A stretch of DNA of 39,358 nucleotides, from the NCBI RefSeq assembly GCF_002554795.1, contig NZ_PDEQ01000013.1, forward strand, positions 1 to 39,358. The letters are read 5' to 3'. The notes beneath the pieces were generated by a model, which did no database searches, had not been told where the DNA came from, and saw only the letters and a list, made by a program, of their open reading frames with translations. Source of the stretch: Longibacter salinarum (GTDB lineage: Bacteria > Bacteroidota > Rhodothermia > Rhodothermales > Salinibacteraceae). The translations under genes were made by a program, and so were the position numbers. How positions within the stretch are numbered: position 1 is the stretch's first letter; each line of letters opens with the position of its first letter. Positions 30,704 to 39,358 of the stretch are shown here, one piece after another.

Positions 30704-33244
30704 TCAGGTCTGCGGACGAACGCGATTGGTGGGCGTGGCCGAGTATGGGTCTTCCGGCCAGTAGTGCTTGGGGTATCGCCCGCGCATATCCTTGGCGACC
30801 TCGTGATAGGTCTCGTCCCAGAAGTTCTTCAGGTCCTGCGTAATCTGCACGGGCCGCTGCGCCGGCGAAAGCAGATGGACCGTAATCGGCACCCGGCCGC
30901 CGGCGATGCGAGGGGTGCTTGTTTGCCCGAACATTTCCTGGAGCCGAACCGCGAGCACGGGGGCGTCGGGGTCGGAGTAATCGATCGGTCGGTTTGAGCC
31001 GCTCGGGACCGTGATGTGCGTTGGGGCGACGTCGTCAAGTTCGTTGCGCTGATCCCATGACAGCTGGTCATTCAGCAGCTGCGTGACGTGAAGGCCGTTC
31101 AGGTCGCTGGCTCGCCGCATCCCGTAGACATGTGGCAACAACCACTCGTCGAGCGACTGCATCAGGGCTTCGTCGCGAACGTCCGGCCATTCATCGCCGA
31201 GATGATGGTGCAGGAAAATGATGCGTTCCTGCAGTTGGCGAGCATTTTTGGTCCACTTCAAAAGGTCGAGCCCATGTTCTCGGACGCCATCGAGAACGGC
31301 GCGCGCGAGCGTCTCAGGGTCAGGATTTTCGACCGGGCCGTCTTTCAGGATAATGGCGCCGAGGCGCGTTTGCTCTCGGGCTCGAACCCGGCGCGCCTCC
31401 GCATCCCATGCGACGTGGACATCCGTCTCCATGTGGTCGCTGAAGTAATCTGTCAGGTCGTCATGGCTGATCGGGGCCGCGAGAAAGACGCGGCTTTCGC
31501 GGCGACGCCCGTCGACATGAGCTGCTACGAGGTAGTCTGCATCCGACAAGAGTTGCGGGGAAGGGAGGGCGGCGGCCCGACCGTTACGGAGCCGGAAACG
31601 GCCATTCGATCCATCCCGGTGCTCCGCGATTCGGTCCGGGTAGGCGAAGGCCGTGAGGAGCCCACACGCCTCAATATCGCCGTGCCGGTCGAGGCTCGTG
31701 CCGGTGGTGCGGCGCCAGTGATCGGCGATGGAGCGGACGTGTTCGGCTGCGCCGTACGGGACGACATAGTTACGCGCATGATTGGGTGTGGGACGTCCGC
31801 CCGTCCGGAGGCGCCGCAGGGCTTCGAGGCGAAGGCGAAGGTCGACATCGGGGGCCTGGCCCTGCCCGCGGAAGATGTCGCGCTCGCTGAGAAGCGCGGC
31901 GAGGTCACAGGCGATGGCGGCATGCCCGAGCACCTGCCCATTGACCAGCATATGGGCGAGGCGAGGATGCAGGCCGAGCGCAGCCATCTCGCGTCCATGG
32001 TCGGTGATTGCTCCATCCCTGTCGAGTGCATCCAGTCGACGCAGCAGGTCGCGTGCCTGCTCGTAAGCGGCCGCGGGCGGTGGGTCCAACCAGCGAAGCT
32101 CGGCGGGGTCCGAGACGCCCCACATCGCGAGCTCCAGGGCGAGCGGCGCCAGGTCCGCGTCCACAATCTCCGGCGGCGTGTGATCCTTCAGGTGCTGATG
32201 CGTGTGCTTCGTCCAGAGCCGATAGCAGACGCCCGGGCTGAGGCGCCCCGCGCGGCCGGCTCGCTGATCGGCAGAGGCGTTCGACACCTTCACCGTGTCT
32301 AACCGTGTCATGCCGCTCTGCGGATCGAATCGCGGCGTACGGACGCGCCCGCTATCTACGACGACACGGATGCCCTCGATCGTGAGTGACGTCTCCGCGA
32401 TGTCGGTGGAGAGGACCACTTTGCGGCGGTCGTCCGGACTCGGTTCAATGGCCGCGTCCTGTTGCTTCGTCGGAAGGTTGCCGAAGAGCGGGTGCACATC
32501 CACATCCGACGGCAGGCCCCGATCCTTCAGGGACGACTCGACGCGTCGGATTTCGCCCGCTCCCGGAAGGAAGACCAGCACGTCGCCGGATTCCTCGCGG
32601 AGCACATCGACGATCTTGCTGGTGACGTGCGGCTCGATGTAGTCGTCCGGCGTCTCGTCGGCATAGTGGATGTCTACCGGATAGCTTCGGCCCTTGCTTT
32701 CGATCAGCGGGGCGTCCAGAAGCTCTGCGATCGGACCGGTATCCAGCGTGGCCGACATCACCAGCAATCGCAGGTCCGGGCGAAAGACGTCCTGCGTTTC
32801 GAGGGCGAGGGCGAGTCCAAGATCGGCCTGGAGGTTGCGCTCATGAAACTCGTCGAAGATGACGCAGCCCACGCCGTCCAGGCTCGGGTCGTCCTGGACC
32901 ATCCGTGTCAGCACCCCTTCTGTGACGACCTCAACCCGCGTCTTGCTGCTGACCTTTGTGTCCATTCGGACGCGATAGCCGATCGTCTGCCCGGCTCGTT
33001 CCCCGAGGGTGTGTGCCATGCGCCGGGCGGCGGCCCGGGCCGCAAGACGTCTCGGCTCAAGCATAATGATTTTGTCGCCGGACAGCCACGTCTCGTTTAG
33101 CAGAGCGAGGGGAACGCGTGTCGTTTTTCCCGCTCCCGTAGGCGCCTGTAGAACAGCTTCCGGTCGGTCGCGAAGCGTCTGCCGCAATTCAGGCAGAACG
33201 TCCTCGATGGGGAGATCGGATGGCGGAATGGACCGGCTGGACAT
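30704..33244 (-). CDS. hrpB: ATP-dependent helicase HrpB
   Basis: A DEAH-type RNA helicase-like protein of 846 residues. Motif I is APTGAGKTTRVP (GAGKTT at 37-42), motif II DEFHER (131-136), motif III MSATLD (163-168), motif VI QRAGRAGR near 335, followed by the HA2-like and HrpB C-terminal domains (NHARNYVVPYGAAEHVRSIA; ending with LLSPAQRPVQITQDLKNFWD, YHEVAKDMRGRYPKHYWPED, the HrpB hallmark). The substrate in cells is not established for the family. Start chosen at ATG 33244 (MSSRSIPPSDL); ATG 33274 would add ten. It converges with the crotonase gene. Confidence 0.95.
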   Translation of the reverse strand: MSSRSIPPSDLPIEDVLPELRQTLRDRPEAVLQAPTGAGKTTRVPLALLNETWLSGDKIIMLEPRRLAARAAARRMAHTLGERAGQTIGYRVRMDTKVSSKTRVEVVTEGVLTRMVQDDPSLDGVGCVIFDEFHERNLQADLGLALALETQDVFRPDLRLLVMSATLDTGPIAELLDAPLIESKGRSYPVDIHYADETPDDYIEPHVTSKIVDVLREESGDVLVFLPGAGEIRRVESSLKDRGLPSDVDVHPLFGNLPTKQQDAAIEPSPDDRRKVVLSTDIAETSLTIEGIRVVVDSGRVRTPRFDPQSGMTRLDTVKVSNASADQRAGRAGRLSPGVCYRLWTKHTHQHLKDHTPPEIVDADLAPLALELAMWGVSDPAELRWLDPPPAAAYEQARDLLRRLDALDRDGAITDHGREMAALGLHPRLAHMLVNGQVLGHAAIACDLAALLSERDIFRGQGQAPDVDLRLRLEALRRLRTGGRPTPNHARNYVVPYGAAEHVRSIADHWRRTTGTSLDRHGDIEACGLLTAFAYPDRIAEHRDGSNGRFRLRNGRAAALPSPQLLSDADYLVAAHVDGRRRESRVFLAAPISHDDLTDYFSDHMETDVHVAWDAEARRVRAREQTRLGAIILKDGPVENPDPETLARAVLDGVREHGLDLLKWTKNARQLQERIIFLHHHLGDEWPDVRDEALMQSLDEWLLPHVYGMRRASDLNGLHVTQLLNDQLSWDQRNELDDVAPTHITVPSGSNRPIDYSDPDAPVLAVRLQEMFGQTSTPRIAGGRVPITVHLLSPAQRPVQITQDLKNFWDETYHEVAKDMRGRYPKHYWPEDPYSATPTNRVRPQT

Positions 33245-33388
33245 ACGACGTGCATTCGGAGCGGAGCGAAACAAACGAGCTTTAGTTGCACGCGCTGCAA
33301 CGGGCGTCAGTTCGCCGGGCGGTGCTCCGAGATGGGGCTGGAGAACACCCTGCAGGGGCAGCCTCGATCGAAAGGCGCAACCGCAACA

Positions 33389-36300
33389 TCAGTGGACGAT
33401 GTTGCGAGAGCGGAGGTGACGTGCAACAGGGTGCAGGACCATCGGCCGGACGCGATAGCGGATGTCGGGTTCGACCCCGTCGAACGCGTAAGTGCCAGCG
33501 ATGCCGATCGTCTCGGCGGGCGCGATCAGTTGCGCGTTGCCCAGCGCTTCGAGGATCGTGCGCGCCTTCTCTGGAGACAACTGCAACACCTGGGCGAGCT
33601 CGGACACCGTGAGGCTGGCATGCTCCAATAGCGCCTTCAGGGCAAAGGACTGGCGGACAGAGAAGGTATCAAGGAAGTCGAAACGGATCGGGCGAACCGG
33701 TGCGACACGGATTCCGGAGCCATCCTCGTCCATGCGAACGGAACGAAACCAGTGGAAGAGAGCCAGCATCACGTTCTGGCCGCAGAGGCTGTGCAGCCGG
33801 TCGAAGTAGTCCTGTCGCAACATTTCCTGCCGGGCTTCTGGTGTCTCCGCACGGGCCAGTCGCCGTGCGAGGAGCGGCTGCGCGGATTCGTCAGGAGCCT
33901 CAAAGGTCAGAGCCAGTCCGCTTCGCCGATGGCGACGGATGATGAGCTCTTCGATCGTCTCGCGACCGAACGGTGTGAGGGCATGACGTACGACGAGGCC
34001 GGCCGCGTCCGGCTCGTGCGCCTGCAGGATCTGCCATCCAAAGCCGGAGATCGTACCGATCCAGATGAGTCGCGAATCCGTCGCGGACATGAACTCCACG
34101 ACGCGGGCGAGTAGCCCTGTGCCGTGGACGGCGCGCAGAAAGAGGTGCTCCATATGCTCAACCAATACGACGCGATGCCTTGCGTTTGTCGGCTGCTCGC
34201 GAATACGGGCTGCTAGTTCATCCAGCGTTTCCGGGTCGCCCGTACGGGTGAGCCCGAGCACGCGAGCGAACACCCGTGCGACATCCGCTTCTTCGGTATA
34301 CCGCTCCGTGAGTTCGATCGTGTAGCGTCGTGCGCGGCGGAGCGATGTGGCTGAGAGAACATTGACGAGGCTGGTCATCCCGCTCCCCGGGTCACCGGTG
34401 ATGATGAGCGCATTCGGCAGGCCGTTTTCCCACTGCCGAACGTGTTGTTCGACCCGCTGAATGTCGGCGGTCCGACCGACGAGCAGGTCTGGATCGCGAA
34501 CCGGGCGCAGCGAAAAGAGACGCCGGTAGACGAGTGGCATTTCACTCAGTTCGTCGCCGAGTCCAATGACGGCCGCCACGGTTTCCTGGATCACCGCATC
34601 ATCCACCTCGCCCGTTCCAACGGCCGTCTGGCCCATTTGAACGATCTTCTCAGCGCGACGCTGTCCGAGTTGAAGGGTGCGGCGGAGTCGGATCCGGAGC
34701 TCGCGGCCCGTCGCCTGGCTCCACTCAGTGGCGGTCCGGAGGTACGACTCGCTCAGCGCACGGGCACGAAGTACTTGCTCGCGGGCTCGTCCGGCGGCCC
34801 GAACACGCTCGTGGATACGCGCCCACGTCGCCGTCGTGGTGGACCGAACCGCTCGAGCAATTGGAAGTCCGGCATCGACCATTGGACGATCCGAGTCGGT
34901 AAGGAGCGCCGCGGCACGATCGAGGCCGTCGAGGGCCAGTTCGCGCGCCGCCTCAAGATGTCCCTGATCGATCTCATCGCTGGTTTCATCGCGGCGGCGA
35001 GCCACCAGGAGATCCTGCACTTCCTCCATTGCAGCTCCCAGGTTGAACCGTACAATGCCGATGACGTCGTCGGCTGTTGACGTGACCTGAAGAACGGTGT
35101 CGGCGATGGGGGGAAGAAGCGCACGCCAGGCATCGAAGAGCAGTACCGCCGTGGTTTCCTCAAGGATCGAGGTCCACTGAACCGTGTGCGACGGTGCGTC
35201 TGGCGAAATCGGTGCCTCCGGATCGGCCGGGAGGGCGTGGACGACGAACGTGTCCGGCTGCTCGTCGATAGCAAGCCGGATGGTGTCAATGCGCGCCTGC
35301 ACGACGGCCTCCGTATCTCGGCGAACGGTGGTCTGCCGGAGGGCTGCCGCGAGCTCATTCTCCAGCAGGTCGAGAGCTCGATCGAGCACAGCATCGAGAT
35401 CCTGAATGAGATGTCGCTCCGTCCCGGGCGCCGGTAGCGCGAGTAGCGAGTCGACCTCTTCACGGAGTGCCTTCAGCTGCCGCAGGGCATCTCGAACCAG
35501 CTGACGCGCCGGAGAGATACCGGCGTCGACGATCGCTCCGGTCATCGATGCCTGCTCCGTGTGAATAATGTCCCGGATTTCGGAAAGATGGTGGCCCATC
35601 GCAAGTCGAGCGGTGGCCTGGCGGTGCCACTCGACCCACCGCCCCGTCGGCGTTTCCGGCGGGGTTTTGACGCGACGGCGCTTTGCCATGAACGACCCTG
35701 CGCGAAACGTGTCGTTCTCAAATGCCTCCTGTGCCGATTGGGCCAGGCGGCGTAGCCGGTCCTCCGCGTCGTCCAGCGTCAGAGAGGCGGCATCGTGAAG
35801 GACGTCGAGAAATGCTTTCTCGGTCGTCTCCATTACGCGAAGTTGTCGGACGGCTTCCGATTCCTGCTCCCCTGGGTCGTTGCGATCGGAGGTGGGCTCT
35901 TGCGATTCTGGGTCGTCTGAGGAGGGAGCCGTATCGAGACGCTGACGTGCTTCAGAGTCCAACCGGTCGACGGCGGCTTCCACACGCAGTGTGGCGTGGA
36001 TCCATTCGGTCGCCGCCCGCTCGAGCCGGGCGACCCACCGTGCGAGGTTTTGTTCGATATCGAGGAGGACCGCTTTCTCAGCGACCGGCAGACGGTGCCG
36101 GAGGTGGTAGTCTACGAGCTGGGCAACCGGAACGGTCTGGATCCGGTCCTCGCCGCTGGACACCCACGAGCGAACCCGTCGCATGCCGCGAATCCACGTT
36201 TTGCGTATGCTCCGAATGGTGCCGTCCGCTTCGTCGGCCTCGTAAAGAGCATCGGGCTCTGCTCGCTCGAGGTGGTCTGGTTGCTGCGTAGTGAGAGAGG

Positions 36301-36733
36301 CACGTGCATCCTGCAGCCCTTGGCGCGCGCTCCGCAGGACAACCCCCGTATCCACGAATCGCAGCGTTTCCGCTAAAGGTACTAGCACCGTTTCGACTGA
36401 CGCTCGGCGATAGTCGCGAATTACGTCCCGTGCATCTGTCGGGATCGGATCACTTTCCGCACCTGAGCGAAGCGTCTGGAACCGATCCAATCGTGTCTTG
36501 CGCGCAGCGTCGAACTGGTCGGCGGCTTTTTCTGCTGCCGGTTTGAGCTCGTCGAGAACGCCCGAACGGATCGCATCCAGCACATCGTCGTGCTGCGAGC
36601 GGACGGCGGCAGGGATGTCCTCCAGCACGCCGTCGACGGAAGCGGGGCCGCGGGCTTCGTCGGAGTGAGGCTTGCTATCGGAATCGGTTGGCTGCCGGGA
36701 GACGGGAGCCGGTGTGGAGGGAGTGTCAGCCAC
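33389..36733 (-). CDS. Large ATPase-like protein with altered Walker A (1114 aa)
   Basis: An unusually large soluble protein. Residues 1-750 are mostly long charged helices, Arg/Glu/Asp-rich, with acidic disordered inserts (for example PSSDDPESQEPTSDRNDPGE). An NTPase-like domain begins with LLVGRTADIQRVEQHVRQWE near 747. The P-loop position reads ALIITGDPGSGMTSLVNVLS, with Met786 where Lys is expected, checked on the DNA (ATG codon). A Walker B-like strand is VVLVEHMEHLFLR (about 855-868). Near 1031-1075 is a winged-helix-like segment (QSFALKALLEHASLTVSELA). The layout resembles STAND-type ATPases. It follows the MscS gene by 48 bp, suggesting cotranscription and perhaps a membrane-stress role. 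Confidence 0.75.
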   Translation of the reverse strand: MADTPSTPAPVSRQPTDSDSKPHSDEARGPASVDGVLEDIPAAVRSQHDDVLDAIRSGVLDELKPAAEKAADQFDAARKTRLDRFQTLRSGAESDPIPTDARDVIRDYRRASVETVLVPLAETLRFVDTGVVLRSARQGLQDARASLTTQQPDHLERAEPDALYEADEADGTIRSIRKTWIRGMRRVRSWVSSGEDRIQTVPVAQLVDYHLRHRLPVAEKAVLLDIEQNLARWVARLERAATEWIHATLRVEAAVDRLDSEARQRLDTAPSSDDPESQEPTSDRNDPGEQESEAVRQLRVMETTEKAFLDVLHDAASLTLDDAEDRLRRLAQSAQEAFENDTFRAGSFMAKRRRVKTPPETPTGRWVEWHRQATARLAMGHHLSEIRDIIHTEQASMTGAIVDAGISPARQLVRDALRQLKALREEVDSLLALPAPGTERHLIQDLDAVLDRALDLLENELAAALRQTTVRRDTEAVVQARIDTIRLAIDEQPDTFVVHALPADPEAPISPDAPSHTVQWTSILEETTAVLLFDAWRALLPPIADTVLQVTSTADDVIGIVRFNLGAAMEEVQDLLVARRRDETSDEIDQGHLEAARELALDGLDRAAALLTDSDRPMVDAGLPIARAVRSTTTATWARIHERVRAAGRAREQVLRARALSESYLRTATEWSQATGRELRIRLRRTLQLGQRRAEKIVQMGQTAVGTGEVDDAVIQETVAAVIGLGDELSEMPLVYRRLFSLRPVRDPDLLVGRTADIQRVEQHVRQWENGLPNALIITGDPGSGMTSLVNVLSATSLRRARRYTIELTERYTEEADVARVFARVLGLTRTGDPETLDELAARIREQPTNARHRVVLVEHMEHLFLRAVHGTGLLARVVEFMSATDSRLIWIGTISGFGWQILQAHEPDAAGLVVRHALTPFGRETIEELIIRRHRRSGLALTFEAPDESAQPLLARRLARAETPEARQEMLRQDYFDRLHSLCGQNVMLALFHWFRSVRMDEDGSGIRVAPVRPIRFDFLDTFSVRQSFALKALLEHASLTVSELAQVLQLSPEKARTILEALGNAQLIAPAETIGIAGTYAFDGVEPDIRYRVRPMVLHPVARHLRSRNIVH

Positions 36734-36781
36734 GGAGGAGCGTCAGTCAGGCACAGAAGGAAAGAAGACAGTCGCCGATGG

Positions 36782-37933
36782 TCAGTCAACCGGGGCGTCC
36801 GGAGCGCCGTCGCCGGAGGGGGGCGCGTCGGACGAGGCGGGGACATCAATAAAGGCGCGAGTGGCCGGGGCAAGCAATCCTTCCTTTCGGAAGATGCGCC
36901 GCGCTCGTTCCGTGACATCGCTCGCCAGGAGAAACTCGAACCGCGTATCGAGCACGTACGCTTTTACTTTTAGATGCAGGACGTGTCCGTCGTCGTATTC
37001 ATCTTTTACGATGACGGCAATCGGTTTCTGAAGGTACGTGTAGGACGAGTTTGCTGCGGCCTGATAGGCGATCGACTTCGCCCGACTCTCGTCCACCCAT
37101 CCCGGAAGATAGAGATCGGTCACGACCTGGCAGTCCAGTGCGCCGGCATTTGCATTGGAGACCTGTCCGTCCACGACCTGCGAGTTCGGCACCGTAACCA
37201 GGTTGTCGTCGGGCGTCACGATTCGCGTAGAGCGGAGTCCGATGGAGATGACCTCGCCGTAGGTCCCGCCGACGGAAATCTTGTCACCGGCCTGGAAGGG
37301 CTGATCGAAGATGATGACGAGGCCGCCAAAGATGTTTTTGAGAATGTCCTGCGCGGCGAAACCGACGGCCACACCGATCGCGGTTGCGGCGGCCAGGAGA
37401 CTCCGGGCATCCACGCTAAAGATGCCGCGGAGCACGATGATGAGCGCGAGCGTCCAGAGCAGGATGCGCGCGATCGGGATGATGCGTTTGAAAAGGAGGC
37501 GACGTTCCGCACTGCGTTCGGCCAGCGCCTCCAGGATGAACACTGCCCCCTTGATGCAAAGAAACGCAAACAGGAAGACGAGAATAGCCATCGCGAACCG
37601 GAAGCCGTAGCTGCGTACGTCCTCGAGCGTTTCGCGATCGATGCCGGCTTCATCCGAATCCGCGGTCGACGCTTCCGCGGTTTTGGTTGTGTCCGCAGCC
37701 TCAGTGCCGCCCCGGTTCGCCGATGTGTCGCCTGTTGCTTCGGTGGTGACGGTATCCGCTGTCGTCTGACCGTCCGCCGCCGAGGTATCCGAGCTGGCGA
37801 TACTCGTGTCTACGGTCGAAGCACGTGACGTGTCGGCCGGGGGGGACGTGGAGGGGGAAAACCTCTCGCAGCCGAGAAGGAGCGTCAGTGCCGCGAGCAC
37901 CACGATGGGAAAGAAAAGGCGGACGCGGGTCAT
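36782..37933 (-). CDS. MscS family mechanosensitive channel with lipobox
   Basis: A small-conductance mechanosensitive channel, which releases solutes on hypo-osmotic shock. The pore helix and adjacent beta domain are typical: AATAIGVAVGFAAQDILKNI, FGGLVIIFDQPFQAGDKISV, VTPDDNLVTVPNSQV. TM helices lie at about 110-135, 147-168 and 178-205. Unusually, the N-terminus is a lipoprotein-type signal (MTRVRLFFPIVVLAALTLLL) ending LLGC with Cys22, followed by an acidic Thr/Ser/Asp-rich linker to about residue 100. The C-terminal domain extends to 383. The stop lies 48 bp before the big ATPase gene. The channel suits a high-salt organism with two K+ uptake systems. Confidence 0.93.
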   Translation of the reverse strand: MTRVRLFFPIVVLAALTLLLGCERFSPSTSPPADTSRASTVDTSIASSDTSAADGQTTADTVTTEATGDTSANRGGTEAADTTKTAEASTADSDEAGIDRETLEDVRSYGFRFAMAILVFLFAFLCIKGAVFILEALAERSAERRLLFKRIIPIARILLWTLALIIVLRGIFSVDARSLLAAATAIGVAVGFAAQDILKNIFGGLVIIFDQPFQAGDKISVGGTYGEVISIGLRSTRIVTPDDNLVTVPNSQVVDGQVSNANAGALDCQVVTDLYLPGWVDESRAKSIAYQAAANSSYTYLQKPIAVIVKDEYDDGHVLHLKVKAYVLDTRFEFLLASDVTERARRIFRKEGLLAPATRAFIDVPASSDAPPSGDGAPDAPVD

Positions 37934-38019
37934 CGGCCAGGGTGGGACGAGGCGAGCGGAAAGAGACGTACGTCCTAAGATAAGGCAATTCTCGGGAGAA
38001 TGAGAAACGCCGGCCTACG

Positions 38020-38580
38020 CTACCGCGCGGTCGACGTGCTGTTGACAATGCCAGTCAGGTATAAGACGTGCTGTGAATAGAAGGCTCGCACTTCGAATTC
38101 AGCGAAGCGGTTAGGAGGTGTTGCATCGATTGAGCGAAGCATCTCCTCCTGCGCCCAGTTGCCTTCGCGCAGAAAGGAAGTCCAGATCGCGCCCTGTGTG
38201 GCCCAGAAGCCCGTGCTGTCGGGCAGGTCGTATTCCTGGGCAATCTCACGGTAGCATAGTGGATACGCTACGTTTGCGGACGGTGTCGTAAGGCGGTCGC
38301 AGTCTTCCACGTCGGAGCACAAGGTCGGCCGAGTCAGCGTTCCAGATGGGTCATCCGGGCGCCCGGCGAGGATACGCGTGTAGAGCGAATCTACGAGTGA
38401 TCGGTAGCTCGTCTTTGTCACATCGCGAAGAGCGCCCGCTTTGAGAAGGTTCGCTTCGACCTCTTCGAGCCTCGGATAGACATCGATCTGCGCCCCCATA
38501 TTTTCCTGAACGCACGACGGGAGCTGGTTCCGCCGCTGGATTTCGCGCCACTCGCAACCCACCATCGTCGAGGCGATCAA
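38020..38580 (-). CDS. Lipoprotein-like hypothetical protein, start codon unclear
   Basis: The mature part (about 180 residues) is soluble with four cysteines (SCVQEN, LCSDVEDCDR, PLCYRE) and helices; no family is recognised. The only usual start in frame is TTG 38580, which gives just eight residues before the Cys of a lipobox (STMVGC). The frame continues upstream without a stop as RTYLILVVILLIASTMVGC, a good lipoprotein signal, but has no ATG, GTG or TTG before a stop near 38692; an ATC at 38625 (Ile) is the nearest near-cognate start. The degenerate repeat array directly upstream may have destroyed the original start. It lies 86 bp upstream of the MscS gene on the same strand. Confidence 0.65.
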   Translation of the reverse strand: MIASTMVGCEWREIQRRNQLPSCVQENMGAQIDVYPRLEEVEANLLKAGALRDVTKTSYRSLVDSLYTRILAGRPDDPSGTLTRPTLCSDVEDCDRLTTPSANVAYPLCYREIAQEYDLPDSTGFWATQGAIWTSFLREGNWAQEEMLRSIDATPPNRFAEFEVRAFYSQHVLYLTGIVNSTSTAR

Positions 38581-39225
38581 GAGGATGACGACGAGGATGA
38601 GGTATGTGCGCGGAGAGGTTTGGATGGTTTGAAAGTATGAAGGTTTGGAAGTATGGAAGTTTGAAGGTGTGTGGGTCTTAAAGTGTTAATGTATTTGTGT
38701 GTGGGAGGAGCTTCAAAAATAACTCAGGAGGCGTATCTCCATCTCCACGTGTTCAACGTGCTATCCTAGCTACCGGACAGTTTTGATTTCAAACCGGAAT
38801 GTTCTTCGTATGTCAACGAAAAACGGATCTCGTGCGTCTCATGCGTCCTGGAAACGAGACGTTATACCAAATCCAAATGACAATGTCGGGGTCACGATCA
38901 TCTGTGGAAGCGTTTCCCAGGCTTGAAGGTGCCCGAAAACGTTGATTCCTGCGTCTCTTCCCTTTTCCCGATCGAATCGCCCCCACAGCCGAGGCACGGC
39001 ATCCGGACACGATCATTTGGATTCAGTATTATCTTCGAACATGACGCACTCACACACTCCCATACCCACATACTCACATGCATTTCGGAGCAGCTGCGCC
39101 GAGAAATACTGAAATCACACACGCTCGTATGAAAGTGTCCGGTAGGTAACGTGCTATCATCTGATGATGTCCACACCTTCATCCGTTGACACCTAAACAC
39201 GTTCACACCTTAACACATCCACACC
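38581..39225. other. Repeat-rich intergenic region, 645 bp
   Basis: 38610-38700 is a purine/T-rich degenerate array of GGTTTGGAAGTATGAA words, and 39165-39235 is a C/A/T-rich array of CACACCTTAACAC words; they are of roughly complementary type, so they form a loose inverted pair. Between them is a CACACTCCCATACCCACATA stretch (39053-39072). No gene or RNA is convincing in this stretch. Confidence 0.6.
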
Positions 39226-39357
39226 TTAATACCTTGTATCTTGAACTTGGTGCTGTAGCTCGATCACACCTGGGTCATCGAGACCGCTGTGGAGCAGGGG
39301 CGCAGCACCGTCTTCCGTACTGAAGCCCGAACAGTTGATGGAGCCCGTGGCACCATG
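39226..39357 (-). other. Possible end of a gene cut by the window edge
   Basis: On the - strand a frame is open from the window edge to a TAA at 39226 (43 codons, ending IELQHQVQDTRY). A + strand frame from 39261 to the edge is open too and also looks protein-like. With the window ending here, neither can be decided. Kept as a weak lead only. Confidence 0.2.
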
Positions 39358-39358
39358 T

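Noticed and set aside
31088-32302. 404-codon + strand frame inside hrpB
   Set aside because: Antisense to the complete HrpB helicase; no domain of its own.
38610-38700. Degenerate GGTTTGGAAGTATGAA array as a gene start region or small protein
   Set aside because: Simple low-complexity words with stops in most frames; treated as intergenic repeat.
1-39358. CRISPR array, tRNA, rRNA or known riboswitch
   Set aside because: Repeats here have no regular spacers, and I found no tRNA-like fold, rRNA segment or recognised riboswitch core.

Overview
The window reads as chromosomal DNA of a GC-rich, salt-adapted member of the Rhodothermia branch of Bacteroidota (Salinibacter / Longibacter / Salisaeta type). 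This is an inference from: acidic proteins throughout, two complete K+ uptake modules side by side (salt-in osmoadaptation), a TonB receptor with an STN domain plus a CarboxypepD_reg-like domain under Fec-type sigma / anti-sigma control, weak Shine-Dalgarno sequences, and intergenic regions full of short degenerate repeats. I see no rRNA, tRNA, phage, transposase or CRISPR array.

Layout. 1-5.7 kb: repeat-bearing intergenic DNA, an AhpD/CMD-like protein, several small hypotheticals, a lipoprotein and a GNAT acetyltransferase. 5.7-11.2 kb: ktrB, ktrA, trkA and trkH, a K+ uptake block on the + strand. 11.6-16.6 kb: a lipoprotein GH13 alpha-amylase-like enzyme and PEP carboxylase, separated and preceded by intergenic DNA rich in repeats, palindromes and a terminator. 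16.9-22.5 kb: a degenerate AAA+ protein, then an envelope set on the + strand (LemA, a TPM-domain protein, a TPR protein, a LysM3-RlpA-like protein, a CPBP membrane protease and an HtpX-like M48 protease). 22.6-23.5 kb: a coiled-coil lipoprotein. 23.8-29.2 kb: on the - strand, an AraC-type regulator, an ECF sigma, a FecR-like anti-sigma and a TonB-dependent transducer. 29.5-30.7 kb: a small helical protein and a crotonase. 30.7-38.6 kb, - strand: HrpB helicase, a 1114-residue ATPase-like protein with an altered Walker A, an MscS channel carrying a lipobox, and a lipoprotein-like gene whose normal start codon is missing.

Most notable. A repeat element of about 208 bp with imperfect terminal inverted repeats (ACCTGTTTGNCGGA) is present twice, at 527-733 and 13479-13688, upstream of two unrelated genes. 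The same ends recur as a near end-to-end junction/hairpin at 1638-1685 and as a solo end at 4986-5010. It has no transposase, so it looks like a MITE or a mobile structured RNA; I do not recognise a described family. Two independent NTPase-like proteins have lost canonical nucleotide-binding residues. The amylase gene is flanked by two triplicate arrays of related 14-bp GAACNCTGAAC repeats. The 3' edge may contain a cut gene, but its strand cannot be decided.
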